Program-made: the position numbers and the translations under genes
Part shown: positions 44,444 to 52,297 of the stretch, piece after piece
How positions within the stretch are numbered: the first letter of the stretch is position 1
How the letters are laid out: every line of letters begins with the position of its first letter
NCBI RefSeq assembly: GCF_001458775.1
Contig: NZ_CZPZ01000023.1
Location: forward strand, 62,001 to 126,000
Origin: Candidatus Nitrospira nitrificans
GTDB lineage: Bacteria > Nitrospirota > Nitrospiria > Nitrospirales > Nitrospiraceae
Direction: 5' to 3'
Length of the DNA stretch: 64,000 bases
Notes under the pieces: model-generated
The model's input: only the letters and a program-made list of their open reading frames with translations
Database searches by the model: none
Told to the model about the DNA's origin: nothing

Positions 44444-46198
44444 TCAAGGAGTCTTCGTTGGGTGTGGTGAAACAATCTTCGGGGCCTGAGGCAGAGTGAG
44501 CATCGGTTGATTGCCTAACAACACATAGCCGTACCGCTTAAGAATCGGCTCAAACCCAGCCGCTTCTTCAGGCAAGGCATCCTGAACGTATTCCGGGAGT
44601 AGGATCATCGTCCGGCCCTCTTTGCGCAGCGCGGCACGCAGCCGGTCGATTTCGTTGGATGGGATAAAGGTCACGGTTCGTCGCGCATAGAAGGCGATCG
44701 ATGGTCTGGTCGAACCGAAGGCGATCAGTTGGTCGGTCGGATTCAGGTTCAACCCGGCCGCATAGGCCAGTTCCTGCGGCGGCGCAATCGCGTAGCGGTT
44801 GAGTCCTGGAACGACCACCAGAATGGCGACAAGGAACACGCTCGCCAGCGCGCCTCCGGCCGCTCCAAAGACGATACTCCGCCTGTTGTCGTTCAAGCCA
44901 AAATACCCGATCAGTCCCATAGCGACCAGGATGATCGCTGCGCCGATGTAAGGCCCGATGCCCAGATCGAATTGACCGGCGAGCGGGAACTCTTTGACCA
45001 TCTTCCCGGAGAATTTGATGAACAGGGAAGGCGCGCTCGCAAACCCGACCGCCAAGAGATAGCCGATCCCCATCAGGAAATGGATCGACCCGCGCAGTCC
45101 CTTGGTCGAAGGATCTTTCATGGCCTGAGCCCAATACGAAGCAGCCAGGAGGGCGCAAGCGGGAAACAGCGGACCGATGTAATGAGGCAGCCGGGTGGAG
45201 GATAGACTAAAGAATATGAACACACCGACGATCCAGAGCCCTGCGAACCACTCCAGCTCATCCCCCGAGCCTAATGGCGTTTCTGATCCATCCGGTTCCT
45301 GTCTATGGTTTTGCAGTGCGCGGGATTCTCGCCAGCTCCGATAGGCGCGATAGAGTCCCGCCGGCAGGAATGCGCTCCAGGGATAAAAGCCCAGCAGCAA
45401 GACTGGAACATAGAACCACCAGCCTACGCCGTGACCCTCCATCGGAGCGAGAAATCGCCCTACCGTGTGGACTTTCGCCTGAGAAGAGTAGGCATCTCCA
45501 TGGAGGATGAACATGGCAACATACCAGGGACCGGCGAGGAGCAGAAAAAGCATCGTGCCGCTGATCGGCGCGCCCCGGCGCCAAAAAGTGAGCCATCGCC
45601 TGGTGGCGGCGAGATACAAGAGACCAGTAATCAGCGGGACGGCGAATCCCACGGGCCCTTTCGTTAAGGTGGCCAAGGCCATGCCGGCATAAAAGGCCCA
45701 GATCCAATGGCGCCCTCGGCCTGGTTCGTGGAGGCCGAGCCAAAACCCGTAGAGCGACAGGGTGGTGCAGAAGATCAAGACACTATCGGTGATCGCCATG
45801 CGCCCAAGGGCCAGTACCTCGATGTTCAGGAGCAACATCAGGGCGCCATACAGACCGACGGTCGAGCCACGCAGCCGAGTGAGAAACAGATAGTGCATCA
45901 CGATCAACCCAACCCCGAACAGGGCTGAAGGCGCCCGCGCCGCAAACTCACTCACGCCGAAGACGTGATACGACATCGTCATCAGCCAATACACAAAGAC
46001 CGGCTTGGCGACGCGTAGCTCCTCGTTGAAGGTCGGGGTGACGAAGTCGCCGGAGGCGAACATTTCCCGACCGGCCTCGGCATTGCGGCCTTCGTCGCGA
46101 TCTGTCAGGCCCATGCTGCCGAGCCCCGTGAAGAAAAGCAGCCCAGAGAGGAGCAGGAGGAGCAACAACGGTATCGGTTGAGCAGACGTGCGATCCAT
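44444..46198 (-). CDS. ArnT/PMT-type (GT83) membrane glycosyltransferase
   Basis: A 584-residue polytopic membrane glycosyltransferase of the ArnT/PMT family. It probably transfers an undecaprenyl-phosphate-linked sugar to lipid A, a glycan or a protein on the periplasmic side. The N terminus has the family acidic motif LTDRDEGRNAEAGREM near residues 31-46, then about a dozen hydrophobic segments and a C-terminal soluble domain (STRPSIAFYARRTVTFIPSN). It is last in a minus-strand operon with a LAB_N protein and a dolichyl-phosphate-mannose-synthase-like glycosyltransferase, which together would make and use a lipid-linked sugar. Confidence 0.85.
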   Translation of the reverse strand: MDRTSAQPIPLLLLLLLSGLLFFTGLGSMGLTDRDEGRNAEAGREMFASGDFVTPTFNEELRVAKPVFVYWLMTMSYHVFGVSEFAARAPSALFGVGLIVMHYLFLTRLRGSTVGLYGALMLLLNIEVLALGRMAITDSVLIFCTTLSLYGFWLGLHEPGRGRHWIWAFYAGMALATLTKGPVGFAVPLITGLLYLAATRRWLTFWRRGAPISGTMLFLLLAGPWYVAMFILHGDAYSSQAKVHTVGRFLAPMEGHGVGWWFYVPVLLLGFYPWSAFLPAGLYRAYRSWRESRALQNHRQEPDGSETPLGSGDELEWFAGLWIVGVFIFFSLSSTRLPHYIGPLFPACALLAASYWAQAMKDPSTKGLRGSIHFLMGIGYLLAVGFASAPSLFIKFSGKMVKEFPLAGQFDLGIGPYIGAAIILVAMGLIGYFGLNDNRRSIVFGAAGGALASVFLVAILVVVPGLNRYAIAPPQELAYAAGLNLNPTDQLIAFGSTRPSIAFYARRTVTFIPSNEIDRLRAALRKEGRTMILLPEYVQDALPEEAAGFEPILKRYGYVLLGNQPMLTLPQAPKIVSPHPTKTP

Positions 46199-46219
46199 AG
46201 TCGGATGTGGCTATTGCCA

Positions 46220-46254
46220 GTGGGTTGTGAAAGGCGAGCGGCGGTGGGTGTTGC
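46220..46254 (+). repeat. Heptad-repeat tract between two glycan genes
   Basis: Five 7-base units (GTGGGTT, GTGAAAG, GCGAGCG, GCGGTGG, GTGTTGC) occupy the short gap between the ArnT-like start and the LAB_N stop. The periodicity is exact although unit sequences vary. Confidence 0.5.
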
Positions 46255-46260
46255 TCCGGC

Positions 46261-46551
46261 TCATGCCTGCGGCCGAGGCTCGCTCTTGGTTTGATCCGCG
46301 CGGTGAATGAGGACCAGATTGCGTACGTAAACGACCGCCCCGAGCGCCTGTCCTGAGATAAACACAGGGTCCATTCGGTAGATCGCGTAGGTCAGCGTAA
46401 TCAGTCCTCCGATGAGACTCATATACCAAAAGGAAATGGGGACGCGGCTTTCGGCAGTCCGTTCGGATGCAATCCATTGCACCAACCAACGGCCAAAAAA
46501 CAGTCCTTGGCCGAGAAAACCGATACCAAGCCAGATGGTTTCAGTGGTCAT
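46261..46551 (-). CDS. LAB_N (lipid A biosynthesis N-terminal) membrane protein
   Basis: A 96-residue protein consisting only of the LAB_N domain: three hydrophobic helices with GFLGQGLFFGRWLVQWIASE and VPISFWYMSLIGGLITLTYA. It is normally found fused to, or beside, lipid A or glycan transferases. Here it is a stand-alone gene between the GT2 and the ArnT-like enzyme on the same strand. It is probably an accessory or flippase-like subunit for the lipid-linked sugar pathway. Biochemical function is not established. Confidence 0.8.
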   Translation of the reverse strand: MTTETIWLGIGFLGQGLFFGRWLVQWIASERTAESRVPISFWYMSLIGGLITLTYAIYRMDPVFISGQALGAVVYVRNLVLIHRADQTKSEPRPQA

Positions 46552-46625
46552 TGAAGTAGTCGGAAGGAGGCCGGCATCAGCATATCAGAATTGTGGAAGT
46601 CCCGCCTCGGGATTGGTCGCGCGAG

Positions 46626-47372
46626 TCAGTTGTCACGGAATTTGTAGCGCAACACTCGATGCTGCATCCATCGAACCGCGATCAGATCATAGAGCGACTT
46701 GAACAGGCGGTTCCCCATGCCGTATTTGGAGACCCCATGAATGCGCGGATAATGCCGAACCGGCACCTCGGTCACGGTAAAACCATGCATCAAGGCGAGC
46801 GCCGGAAAAAATCGGTGCATTCCCTCAAACAGGCGAATCCGCTCCAACACCGGGCGCCGAAAGACTTTGAGAGGGCAGCCTGTATCATGGACACCGTCAT
46901 GAGTAAACACGTTTCGAACGCGGTTCGCGATTCGCGAGGAGAGCATCTTCACGAAGCCGTCCTGTCGTTGCTGCCTCCATCCGCAGACCAGGTCATGAGA
47001 GGCGGTATAGGGGACCAGCTTCAAGATATCTTCGCTGTCCTGTTGAAGGTCTCCGTCGATCTGGATGATGATCTCGCCTGCGGATTGCCGAAAGCCGGCC
47101 TCAAGCGCGCAAGTCTTGCCGTAATTGCGGTCGAAGTGAAATACGCGGACCTGAGCATGATCGCGAGCCAATCGGTCCAGCTCGTCGCCGCTTCCGTCGC
47201 TGCTCCCATCGTCAACGAAGAGAATCTCGTACGGGCGGGTGCGTGATAGTTCGTGCGAATCCATGACTTTCAACAGGCTTGCTATCAGAGGAGATAGGTT
47301 CTCTCGTTCATCCTTGATCGGGATGATGACGGAGGCCCAGGGATTGGAATGAGAACCGGATGGCGTCTTCAT
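46626..47372 (-). CDS. GT2-family glycosyltransferase (DPM1/ArnC-like)
   Basis: A 248-residue soluble GT-A-fold transferase. Motifs are SVIIPIKDERENL, FVDDGSSDGSGD (nucleotide-sugar Asp pair), IIIQIDGDLQQD (DxD-type) and FRRPVLERI. It lacks the C-terminal membrane helices of many ArnC proteins, consistent with polyprenyl-phosphate mannosyltransferase-like enzymes. As first gene of the operon it likely makes the polyprenyl-phosphate sugar used by the ArnT-like transferase downstream. Confidence 0.88.
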   Translation of the reverse strand: MKTPSGSHSNPWASVIIPIKDERENLSPLIASLLKVMDSHELSRTRPYEILFVDDGSSDGSGDELDRLARDHAQVRVFHFDRNYGKTCALEAGFRQSAGEIIIQIDGDLQQDSEDILKLVPYTASHDLVCGWRQQRQDGFVKMLSSRIANRVRNVFTHDGVHDTGCPLKVFRRPVLERIRLFEGMHRFFPALALMHGFTVTEVPVRHYPRIHGVSKYGMGNRLFKSLYDLIAVRWMQHRVLRYKFRDN

Positions 47373-47480
47373 AACAGCAAAAATTCGAGCTGCGGTCTGA
47401 GGTTACGATAAAAACTGGCGCATTCTAACGGAAGGCGGGGAGAGGGTCAAACATGTGCCGGGGAGGCTCGGGACTGATCG

Positions 47481-48053
47481 TCAATCGGGCGAGTGGCCGG
47501 ACGTAACAATGGTGAACCGCATCGTGCCCATGAGGCTCATCTCATTGATTTGCTCGCCCGTATGGATTTCGACTTTGTAGCGCCCAGGCTTCCAGCCCTT
47601 GTGTGGGGACGACAACGTGAGATACCCGCTTTCATCCTCCAGGGCAATGTGCATGGCGTCTTCGCTGACGATCGTCTCGGGTAGGACACCGGCCACCTGT
47701 TCGGGCATGCAACGGCCGAAGACCGTGAAGGCTTGATAATGTTGATGCAGCGAAAACACGATGAAAATGGCGGCCACATCCGCGCGAAAGCGCTCGGTTG
47801 GTTTGATCGGCACGATTTCATGAGTTCGGAGAGGCCCTAGACGTTCTTCAAAGTCTTCCGCCATGGCGATTGAGCGAAACATGCCCTGCGGAGGAGCATC
47901 GAAATCGTAGGTGTTGATGTCCTCCGCGCGGTTTTGAAACTCGGAGATCGGGACGTTCTCGGTGAGTGGGAGCTCTTCGGCAGACGTTGCCGAACACCAC
48001 AGCAGCGCCGCCGCCGTCACACCGCCGACCAGATGAACTCCTCTGATCATCAT
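47481..48053 (-). CDS. Exported protein of unknown function
   Basis: A 190-residue predicted periplasmic protein with a signal peptide (GVHLVGGVTAAALLWCSATS, cleavage after SAEE). The mature part has no family I recognise. It contains an aromatic stretch (FIVFSLHQHYQAFTVFGRCM) and ends in a beta-rich segment (YLTLSSPHKGWKPGRYKVEI) suggestive of a carbohydrate- or protein-binding fold. It is divergent from the MidA-like gene. No function assigned. Confidence 0.7.
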   Translation of the reverse strand: MMIRGVHLVGGVTAAALLWCSATSAEELPLTENVPISEFQNRAEDINTYDFDAPPQGMFRSIAMAEDFEERLGPLRTHEIVPIKPTERFRADVAAIFIVFSLHQHYQAFTVFGRCMPEQVAGVLPETIVSEDAMHIALEDESGYLTLSSPHKGWKPGRYKVEIHTGEQINEMSLMGTMRFTIVTSGHSPD

Positions 48054-48193
48054 GGCTGTCTGCTACACCGGTCGAGGGGACGCTGTCAAGAAATCGACGA
48101 GGAAGCGGACCATTGCGGCATTTTCCAGCCATCTGTTAGGATTCGTCCACTGAAGGACAATTCGTCGAACATGTTCACTGGTGACCCAACGTG

Positions 48194-49633
48194 ATGTTGC
48201 AAGACGCCGACGCCCTTCCCCAGTTAATCGGGGAATACAAACCGCTCGATCAATGGCAGATCCATCTCAACCAGATCTTTTATGGGCTGCGAGGGGACAA
48301 ACTCCGTTCGTACTATCAAACGTTCGCCTCGGCCGACTTTCGGCTCGCCCATGCGCTGGCGGCCGACTATTTCGAGCGCGTCACCAAACGGGAAAAGACG
48401 AGAAATCGTCAACCGGGTGATTCCTCGCGCGCGACTCCTCATCCCTCACCCCTTACCGTTCTAGAGCTGGGGCCCGGCAACGGCAACCTTGCGGCCTGCT
48501 TTCTCAGCCATCTTCAGGCCCTCGACAAAGAGGGCGCGGTCTACCCACATGTGCGGTATGTCATGGTCGATTGGGAAGAGTCGGTGTTGGCCGGGGCTCT
48601 GGCCCATCCGGACCTGGCAGTGCATCGGGATCATGTGGATACCCATTGTGGATCAGTGGAGCAGGTGGAGGGTATAGCTGATGGGACGGTTGACCGGATC
48701 ATCTGTAACGAGCTGTGGAACGATCTGCCGACAAAGTTGTTGGCAAAACATGACGGCGAGGTCGAGGAAGAATATCTCCGTCCCAATCTGAGCGAGGCAC
48801 TCCATGCCAAGATTCAAGATTGGTCGGCCTTCGTCCGGGCTTTTCAAGAGAAGGACCTCATAACGCTCAAGACGTTCCCTCCGTTTCTTGATGAACTGGT
48901 CTGGGAAAAGGAATACCGCAAAGTCGAATGGAAGGACATGCCCTATCGGAAAACGATCGTCGAATTTCTCCAGTCTATCGACCAAGAAGTCTTGGTGCCG
49001 GCCAACGTAGGCGCCTTCGCGACCCTGAAAGAGGCCAAGCGACTGCTGGCTCCGGACGCGATCGGATTCAGCGCCTTCGATGCGGGGACCGCCGATAGGG
49101 ACGTCTTGAACGATCCCGAAAAGCCCTGCTACGGCCAGTTCGGCGGGCAATATAGTTTCATGATCAACTTCGCGCTAGTCGACGCTGTGGCCAAACAGCT
49201 GGGTCTCAAGCAGACGACCTTCGAACCACAGCGGGAATTTGTCGGGCGATCGTTGAATACGAACGTGATCACGCTTATGGATCTGCTGGCGACCCATCCG
49301 ATCGCGGGACCGAAGCTTCGGCCATGGGAACAAGATAGGCTTGTGCTGAAGACCATCAGTGCATTGAACGAAACATTCGAAAGTCCCTACCGTCATCGGC
49401 TCGAGTTTCCCTTAAGCGCCCATATGCCGCCGGACGAGCGAGAGACCTTGGGCGCGATCTTACGCGCGCTCACAGACCACGGCATTCCCGACACCGTGGC
49501 CTACGTGACCGAAGAAGAACTCGCCCGTGCCCAAACAGATCTGGAAGCGATCGGCTACGAGAGTGATGCTATCCGCATGGCCTTGAGTGTCCCGCCGAGC
49601 CCGGTTGAATACTGCCACTTCGCATGTCGGTGA
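48194..49633 (+). CDS. SAM-dependent methyltransferase, MidA-like (DUF185)
   Basis: A 479-residue protein with an N-terminal Rossmann methyltransferase: motif I LTVLELGPGNGNLAACF (residues about 94-110) and RYVMVDWEESV. The layout resembles MidA/NDUFAF7 proteins (DUF185), which methylate arginine on complex I subunits. CNELWNDLP, corresponding to the MidA NEL-type motif, is seen near residue 174. The C-terminal domain is longer than usual. The stretch just before motif I (QPGDSSRATPHPSPL) is encoded by heptad-repeat-like DNA and looks like an insertion. A GTG three bases upstream is an alternative start. Target protein is unknown. Confidence 0.65.
   Translation: MLQDADALPQLIGEYKPLDQWQIHLNQIFYGLRGDKLRSYYQTFASADFRLAHALAADYFERVTKREKTRNRQPGDSSRATPHPSPLTVLELGPGNGNLAACFLSHLQALDKEGAVYPHVRYVMVDWEESVLAGALAHPDLAVHRDHVDTHCGSVEQVEGIADGTVDRIICNELWNDLPTKLLAKHDGEVEEEYLRPNLSEALHAKIQDWSAFVRAFQEKDLITLKTFPPFLDELVWEKEYRKVEWKDMPYRKTIVEFLQSIDQEVLVPANVGAFATLKEAKRLLAPDAIGFSAFDAGTADRDVLNDPEKPCYGQFGGQYSFMINFALVDAVAKQLGLKQTTFEPQREFVGRSLNTNVITLMDLLATHPIAGPKLRPWEQDRLVLKTISALNETFESPYRHRLEFPLSAHMPPDERETLGAILRALTDHGIPDTVAYVTEEELARAQTDLEAIGYESDAIRMALSVPPSPVEYCHFACR
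48431..48457 (-). repeat. Heptad-repeat tract inside a coding region
   Basis: On the minus strand GTAAGGG, GTGAGGG, ATGAGGA and GTCGCGC follow with exact 7-base spacing (AC or AT dinucleotides on the plus strand at 48434, 48441, 48448 and 48455). It is in frame within the MidA-like gene and encodes a low-complexity insert before motif I. Confidence 0.5.
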
Positions 49634-49931
49634 TACGGCAGGTGAGCGCGATGCCGACAAGGATGGGCCCAGCACTCGTCGTTTCATGAGAGGGCTCGCG
49701 CGAGCGTTCCAGAGTTCAAGTTCACGATCAATCGCAGCGCAAAGCCTTGGCCGACTGTGACCACGCCATATGGATCGGTAGGGTTTCATCATCCTGTGAG
49801 AAGGAGTAGAATTTCCTCGGGGAACGTCCCAGCGGATTGCCACAGCAAGATGTTTGCAAGAGTTGGCGGGCGCGCTTTCCGGTGCCACAAGCATGGTCTC
49901 TGAAATTCATGAATGACAGGGGGAGAGGGCT
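49634..49931. other. Gene-free gap of about 300 bases
   Basis: No convincing gene is seen. A 12-base palindrome GCTCGCGCGAGC lies at 49694-49705. A ribosome-binding site (GGGGGAGAGGG) at the end belongs to the next small gene. Nothing else stands out. Confidence 0.5.
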
Positions 49932-50132
49932 ATGAGTCCGTTTGGGACGAGTATTGCCGGGCTTGTGGGTGGAGTGGTGCTTCTGATGGGTCTGTTTGCA
50001 TTGTTCCAAAGGGAATGGAAGGCAGCCTGTGCTTGGTTTCTTTCGGGCCTGGCGCTGATCGCTCTGTTGACGTTTCTCGACAAACCAGGCTCTCACCCAT
50101 CAGAATCCTTTGAAACCCGCGAGACGCGCTGA
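49932..50132 (+). CDS. Small two-helix membrane protein
   Basis: A 66-residue protein with two hydrophobic helices (GTSIAGLVGGVVLLMGLFAL and ACAWFLSGLALIALLTFL) separated by FQREWKAA, and a short polar tail. A strong purine-rich ribosome-binding site (GGGGGAGAGGG) precedes the ATG, supporting a real gene. No recognisable family. The nearby stem AGACGG-TGCC-CCGTCT (50150-50165) may end its transcript. Confidence 0.6.
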   Translation: MSPFGTSIAGLVGGVVLLMGLFALFQREWKAACAWFLSGLALIALLTFLDKPGSHPSESFETRETR

Positions 50133-50270
50133 TCATCTCGATTGAATTCAGACGGTGCCCCGTCTTCAGCCTCAATCACGCCCTATGCGCCGTGTTTATC
50201 ACGTACGGTGAAGACCAATCCGCCGGACCTTCAGCATTCTACTAGCCCGCACTATTCATGACAGCGCGGG

Positions 50271-51299
50271 TTAGCCCGTCGGAGTCAACGGGGCAAACAG
50301 CAGAGAGCTCAAGGGGCTGGCAAGCAGGGGGGCGAGCATGAGTCCGAACTGGGGGAAATGGTCCTGCAACGACAGGAACAGGCCATGGTCCTTCAGCCAT
50401 TGTTCCGGTTCCGGCTCGGACTGATTCGAGGGACTTTCCTGCAGCAGAGTTTGGGCTCGCTTCGCCAGGAGGAGCGCGGCGGGGAGATATGTGGAGACCA
50501 GCATCAAGGTAAAGGTCACGCCCCAAAACAGAGTAATGGCTAAAGCCGTTCCCAGCACGGCTTCGTGCGCATCTTTGTCGGCGATCAATGCCGCCGGCCA
50601 CCGCAGCCAGGCTCCCATGTGCAAGACTCCTGCGACAAGAATCGCTGAGGCCGCAGCCAGCACTTCTTTCAAGCGCCTCATCTGCAGCGCATAAAACTCG
50701 GGATCCGGCTGAGCCCCCGCCATCGGCGGCGCGAGCGAGCTGCATGCTGCAAGCAGAGCCACCACCGGCACCACCATGGCTTGCACATTGACGATGGACA
50801 CAACCACCATCGCGTACCGTAAGAGATGTTCTCCGATCCGCTGAGGTCCGGCCTGGCGCAGGTTGTCATAGCTGAAGCTGAACACGGCTCGGTAGAGCGC
50901 ATGGGTGTCATCCAACGACCAGATAAAGGCCAGTCCGATGGAGGCGAAAAAGATTCCTACGGCTGTGACAACCAGCAGCCGCGGTCGCGGAAGCGATTGG
51001 TAAATGATGATCCCGCACACGATCAAGGCGTAGAGTCCGGCCACGAGGGCCACCACCACCGTCGTCAGCCAGATATACCGGGACTTGACCTCCACGAGAA
51101 AATGGGTGGGGTCGAGGGATTCCTTCGACGATTCCGACGCGCGGTGCATCAGCCGGCTCGTGAGGTGATGGAAATTGTCCACGGTGATATTGGAACTGAA
51201 TTCAAACAGGCCGACCGCGAGCGACAGAATGAACAGCGAGGGGACCATGAGGAGCAAGAAGCGATAGTCGGAAGCTGGTGAGGGAGCCCGGGGTGTCAT
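50271..51299 (-). CDS. Multi-pass membrane protein of unknown function
   Basis: A protein of about 342 residues with at least six hydrophobic segments, for example LLLMVPSLFILSLAVGLFEF, WLTTVVVALVAGLYALIVCG and ALAITLFWGVTFTLMLVSTY. The start at 51299 is preferred over ATG codons at 51401 and 51350, since the extra N-terminal residues are not membrane-like. No recognisable domain or active-site motif. It is downstream of, and on the same strand as, the hibernation-factor gene with a structured 76-base dyad between. Confidence 0.6.
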   Translation of the reverse strand: MTPRAPSPASDYRFLLLMVPSLFILSLAVGLFEFSSNITVDNFHHLTSRLMHRASESSKESLDPTHFLVEVKSRYIWLTTVVVALVAGLYALIVCGIIIYQSLPRPRLLVVTAVGIFFASIGLAFIWSLDDTHALYRAVFSFSYDNLRQAGPQRIGEHLLRYAMVVVSIVNVQAMVVPVVALLAACSSLAPPMAGAQPDPEFYALQMRRLKEVLAAASAILVAGVLHMGAWLRWPAALIADKDAHEAVLGTALAITLFWGVTFTLMLVSTYLPAALLLAKRAQTLLQESPSNQSEPEPEQWLKDHGLFLSLQDHFPQFGLMLAPLLASPLSSLLFAPLTPTG

Positions 51300-51430
51300 G
51301 GCATCCACATGCACGGAATACAAATCACCGGCGCACGTACAGGAAGGCATCCTAGCACAACTACGCAAAGGGGACGAGTCAAGAATAGGCGTGACGGACA
51401 CCGCATCCGGTGGCCATGACGCTATCCGCC

Positions 51431-51506
51431 GATCCTATTGAAACCGATCTTCCTCGTCTGAAGAAAACAGCGGTTTCGTCGGGAGATCATTGGGAGCGAT
51501 AGGATC
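51431..51506. other. Nested inverted-repeat structure
   Basis: GATCCTAT (51431-51438) pairs with ATAGGATC (51499-51506). Inside, GAAACCG (51440-51446) pairs with CGGTTTC (51471-51477), and TCTTC pairs with GAAGA around a 7-base loop. The nested arms would fold in RNA from either strand. It lies just after the hibernation-factor stop, so it could be a terminator without a U-tract, a leader structure or a small RNA. Confidence 0.35.
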
Positions 51507-51580
51507 CTACACTGCGTTTCAAAAGCCACGTCCATCTCGGATGAGACTCTGAGGGAAAAGTGAAACGTTTGCAGAGGTGT

Positions 51581-51895
51581 CTATCGCTCCTTCAATCGGC
51601 CGAGCGTGCTTTCCATCGACCGCTCGAGCTTGTCCGCCGCTCCGCTCAACGCCAGTTCGACCGTCGAGGCCTGATGGGTCACGGCGATGGGCTGGTGACC
51701 GGCTAGTCTGGCTTCCAGGACGCAGCGGATATCGTCATCTTTTGTTTTGTGGCTGTTGGTATCGCTGAGATGCGCTTCGACCCGTGTAATCCGATCACGA
51801 AATCGGCCGACGGCTCCTTCCACACTGGTCTCGACAAGAGCGACAATCTCCTCACGTCCATGGATGTGGTTATCCGTATTGACCTGAATCTGCAT
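51581..51895 (-). CDS. hpf: Ribosome hibernation promoting factor-like (HPF/RaiA, sigma54 modulation family)
   Basis: A 104-residue protein with the HPF/YfiA fold pattern: N-terminal MQIQVNTDNHIHGREEIVAL, middle ITRVEAHLSDTN and C-terminal AADKLERSMESTLGRL. It matches short HPF-type factors that inactivate ribosomes in stationary phase. The start at 51895 is selected because AGGGAG lies four bases before it; an upstream ATG at 51952 lacks this. The mid-region SHKTKDDDIRC is more acidic than standard. It is divergent from the guanidine operon. Confidence 0.65.
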   Translation of the reverse strand: MQIQVNTDNHIHGREEIVALVETSVEGAVGRFRDRITRVEAHLSDTNSHKTKDDDIRCVLEARLAGHQPIAVTHQASTVELALSGAADKLERSMESTLGRLKER

Positions 51896-52012
51896 CCGAC
51901 TCCCTCCCTCGCAGGAATTAATTGAAGAACGGACCCTACTCGCCAGGGGCAAAAAAAGTCAATCGAAGCTACGGCTACGGAGGAAGTCTCATTTGGGGTG
52001 CCTTGAGAGACC

Positions 52013-52041
52013 TTGACTTTGGTATATCAAAGTAATAGGCT
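52013..52041 (+). promoter_or_regulatory. Candidate promoter with overlapping palindrome for the guanidine operon
   Basis: TTGACT (52013-52018), then 17 bases and TAGGCT (52036-52041), form a weak promoter. A near-perfect 18-base palindrome (ACTTTGGTA-TATCAAAGT, 52016-52033, one mismatch) lies exactly between the two boxes. A repressor bound there would block polymerase. No cognate regulator is seen. Confidence 0.4.
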
Positions 52042-52054
52042 TTCAATAAATCGT

Positions 52055-52162
52055 TCCAAGAGGGAAACTAGGGTTCCGGCTGCCTTTAGCGGGAGCGTCT
52101 GGTCCAAGAGTTTCCGGCCTCGCATAACGAGGCTCCACGGAGGGATAAAAGCCCGGGAGATC
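52055..52162 (+). ncRNA. Guanidine-I (ykkC) riboswitch
   Basis: Conserved ykkC motif elements are all present in order: CTAGGGTTCCG (52068-52078), CTGGTCCAAGAG (52099-52110), a helix GCCTCG-CATAA-CGAGGC (52117-52133), and the 3' conserved block at 52137-52160, which has GGAGGGATAAAAGCCCGGGA in its core. This class binds free guanidine and turns on detoxification or transport genes. It precedes a permease and a GdmH-like guanidine hydrolase, exactly the gene types known to be controlled by it. Downstream, a CATGTAC-TGAG-GTACATG hairpin followed by CCTTTT (52162-52186) may be the terminator part of the expression platform. Confidence 0.9.
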
Positions 52163-52297
52163 ATGTACTGAGGTACATGGCCTTTTGGGAGTTTAACCTT
52201 TCGCACGGGAGGTCTTCGTTATGCAATTTCATTTATATTCCACAGATCTTTCCCTCCCGGATCCATCTGGCCTGCTGCTCAGCCGGAGAGGTCTGTC

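Noticed and set aside
46593-47246. Plus-strand open frame opposite the GT2 gene
   Set aside because: Antisense shadow of the glycosyltransferase motifs; no ribosome-binding site.
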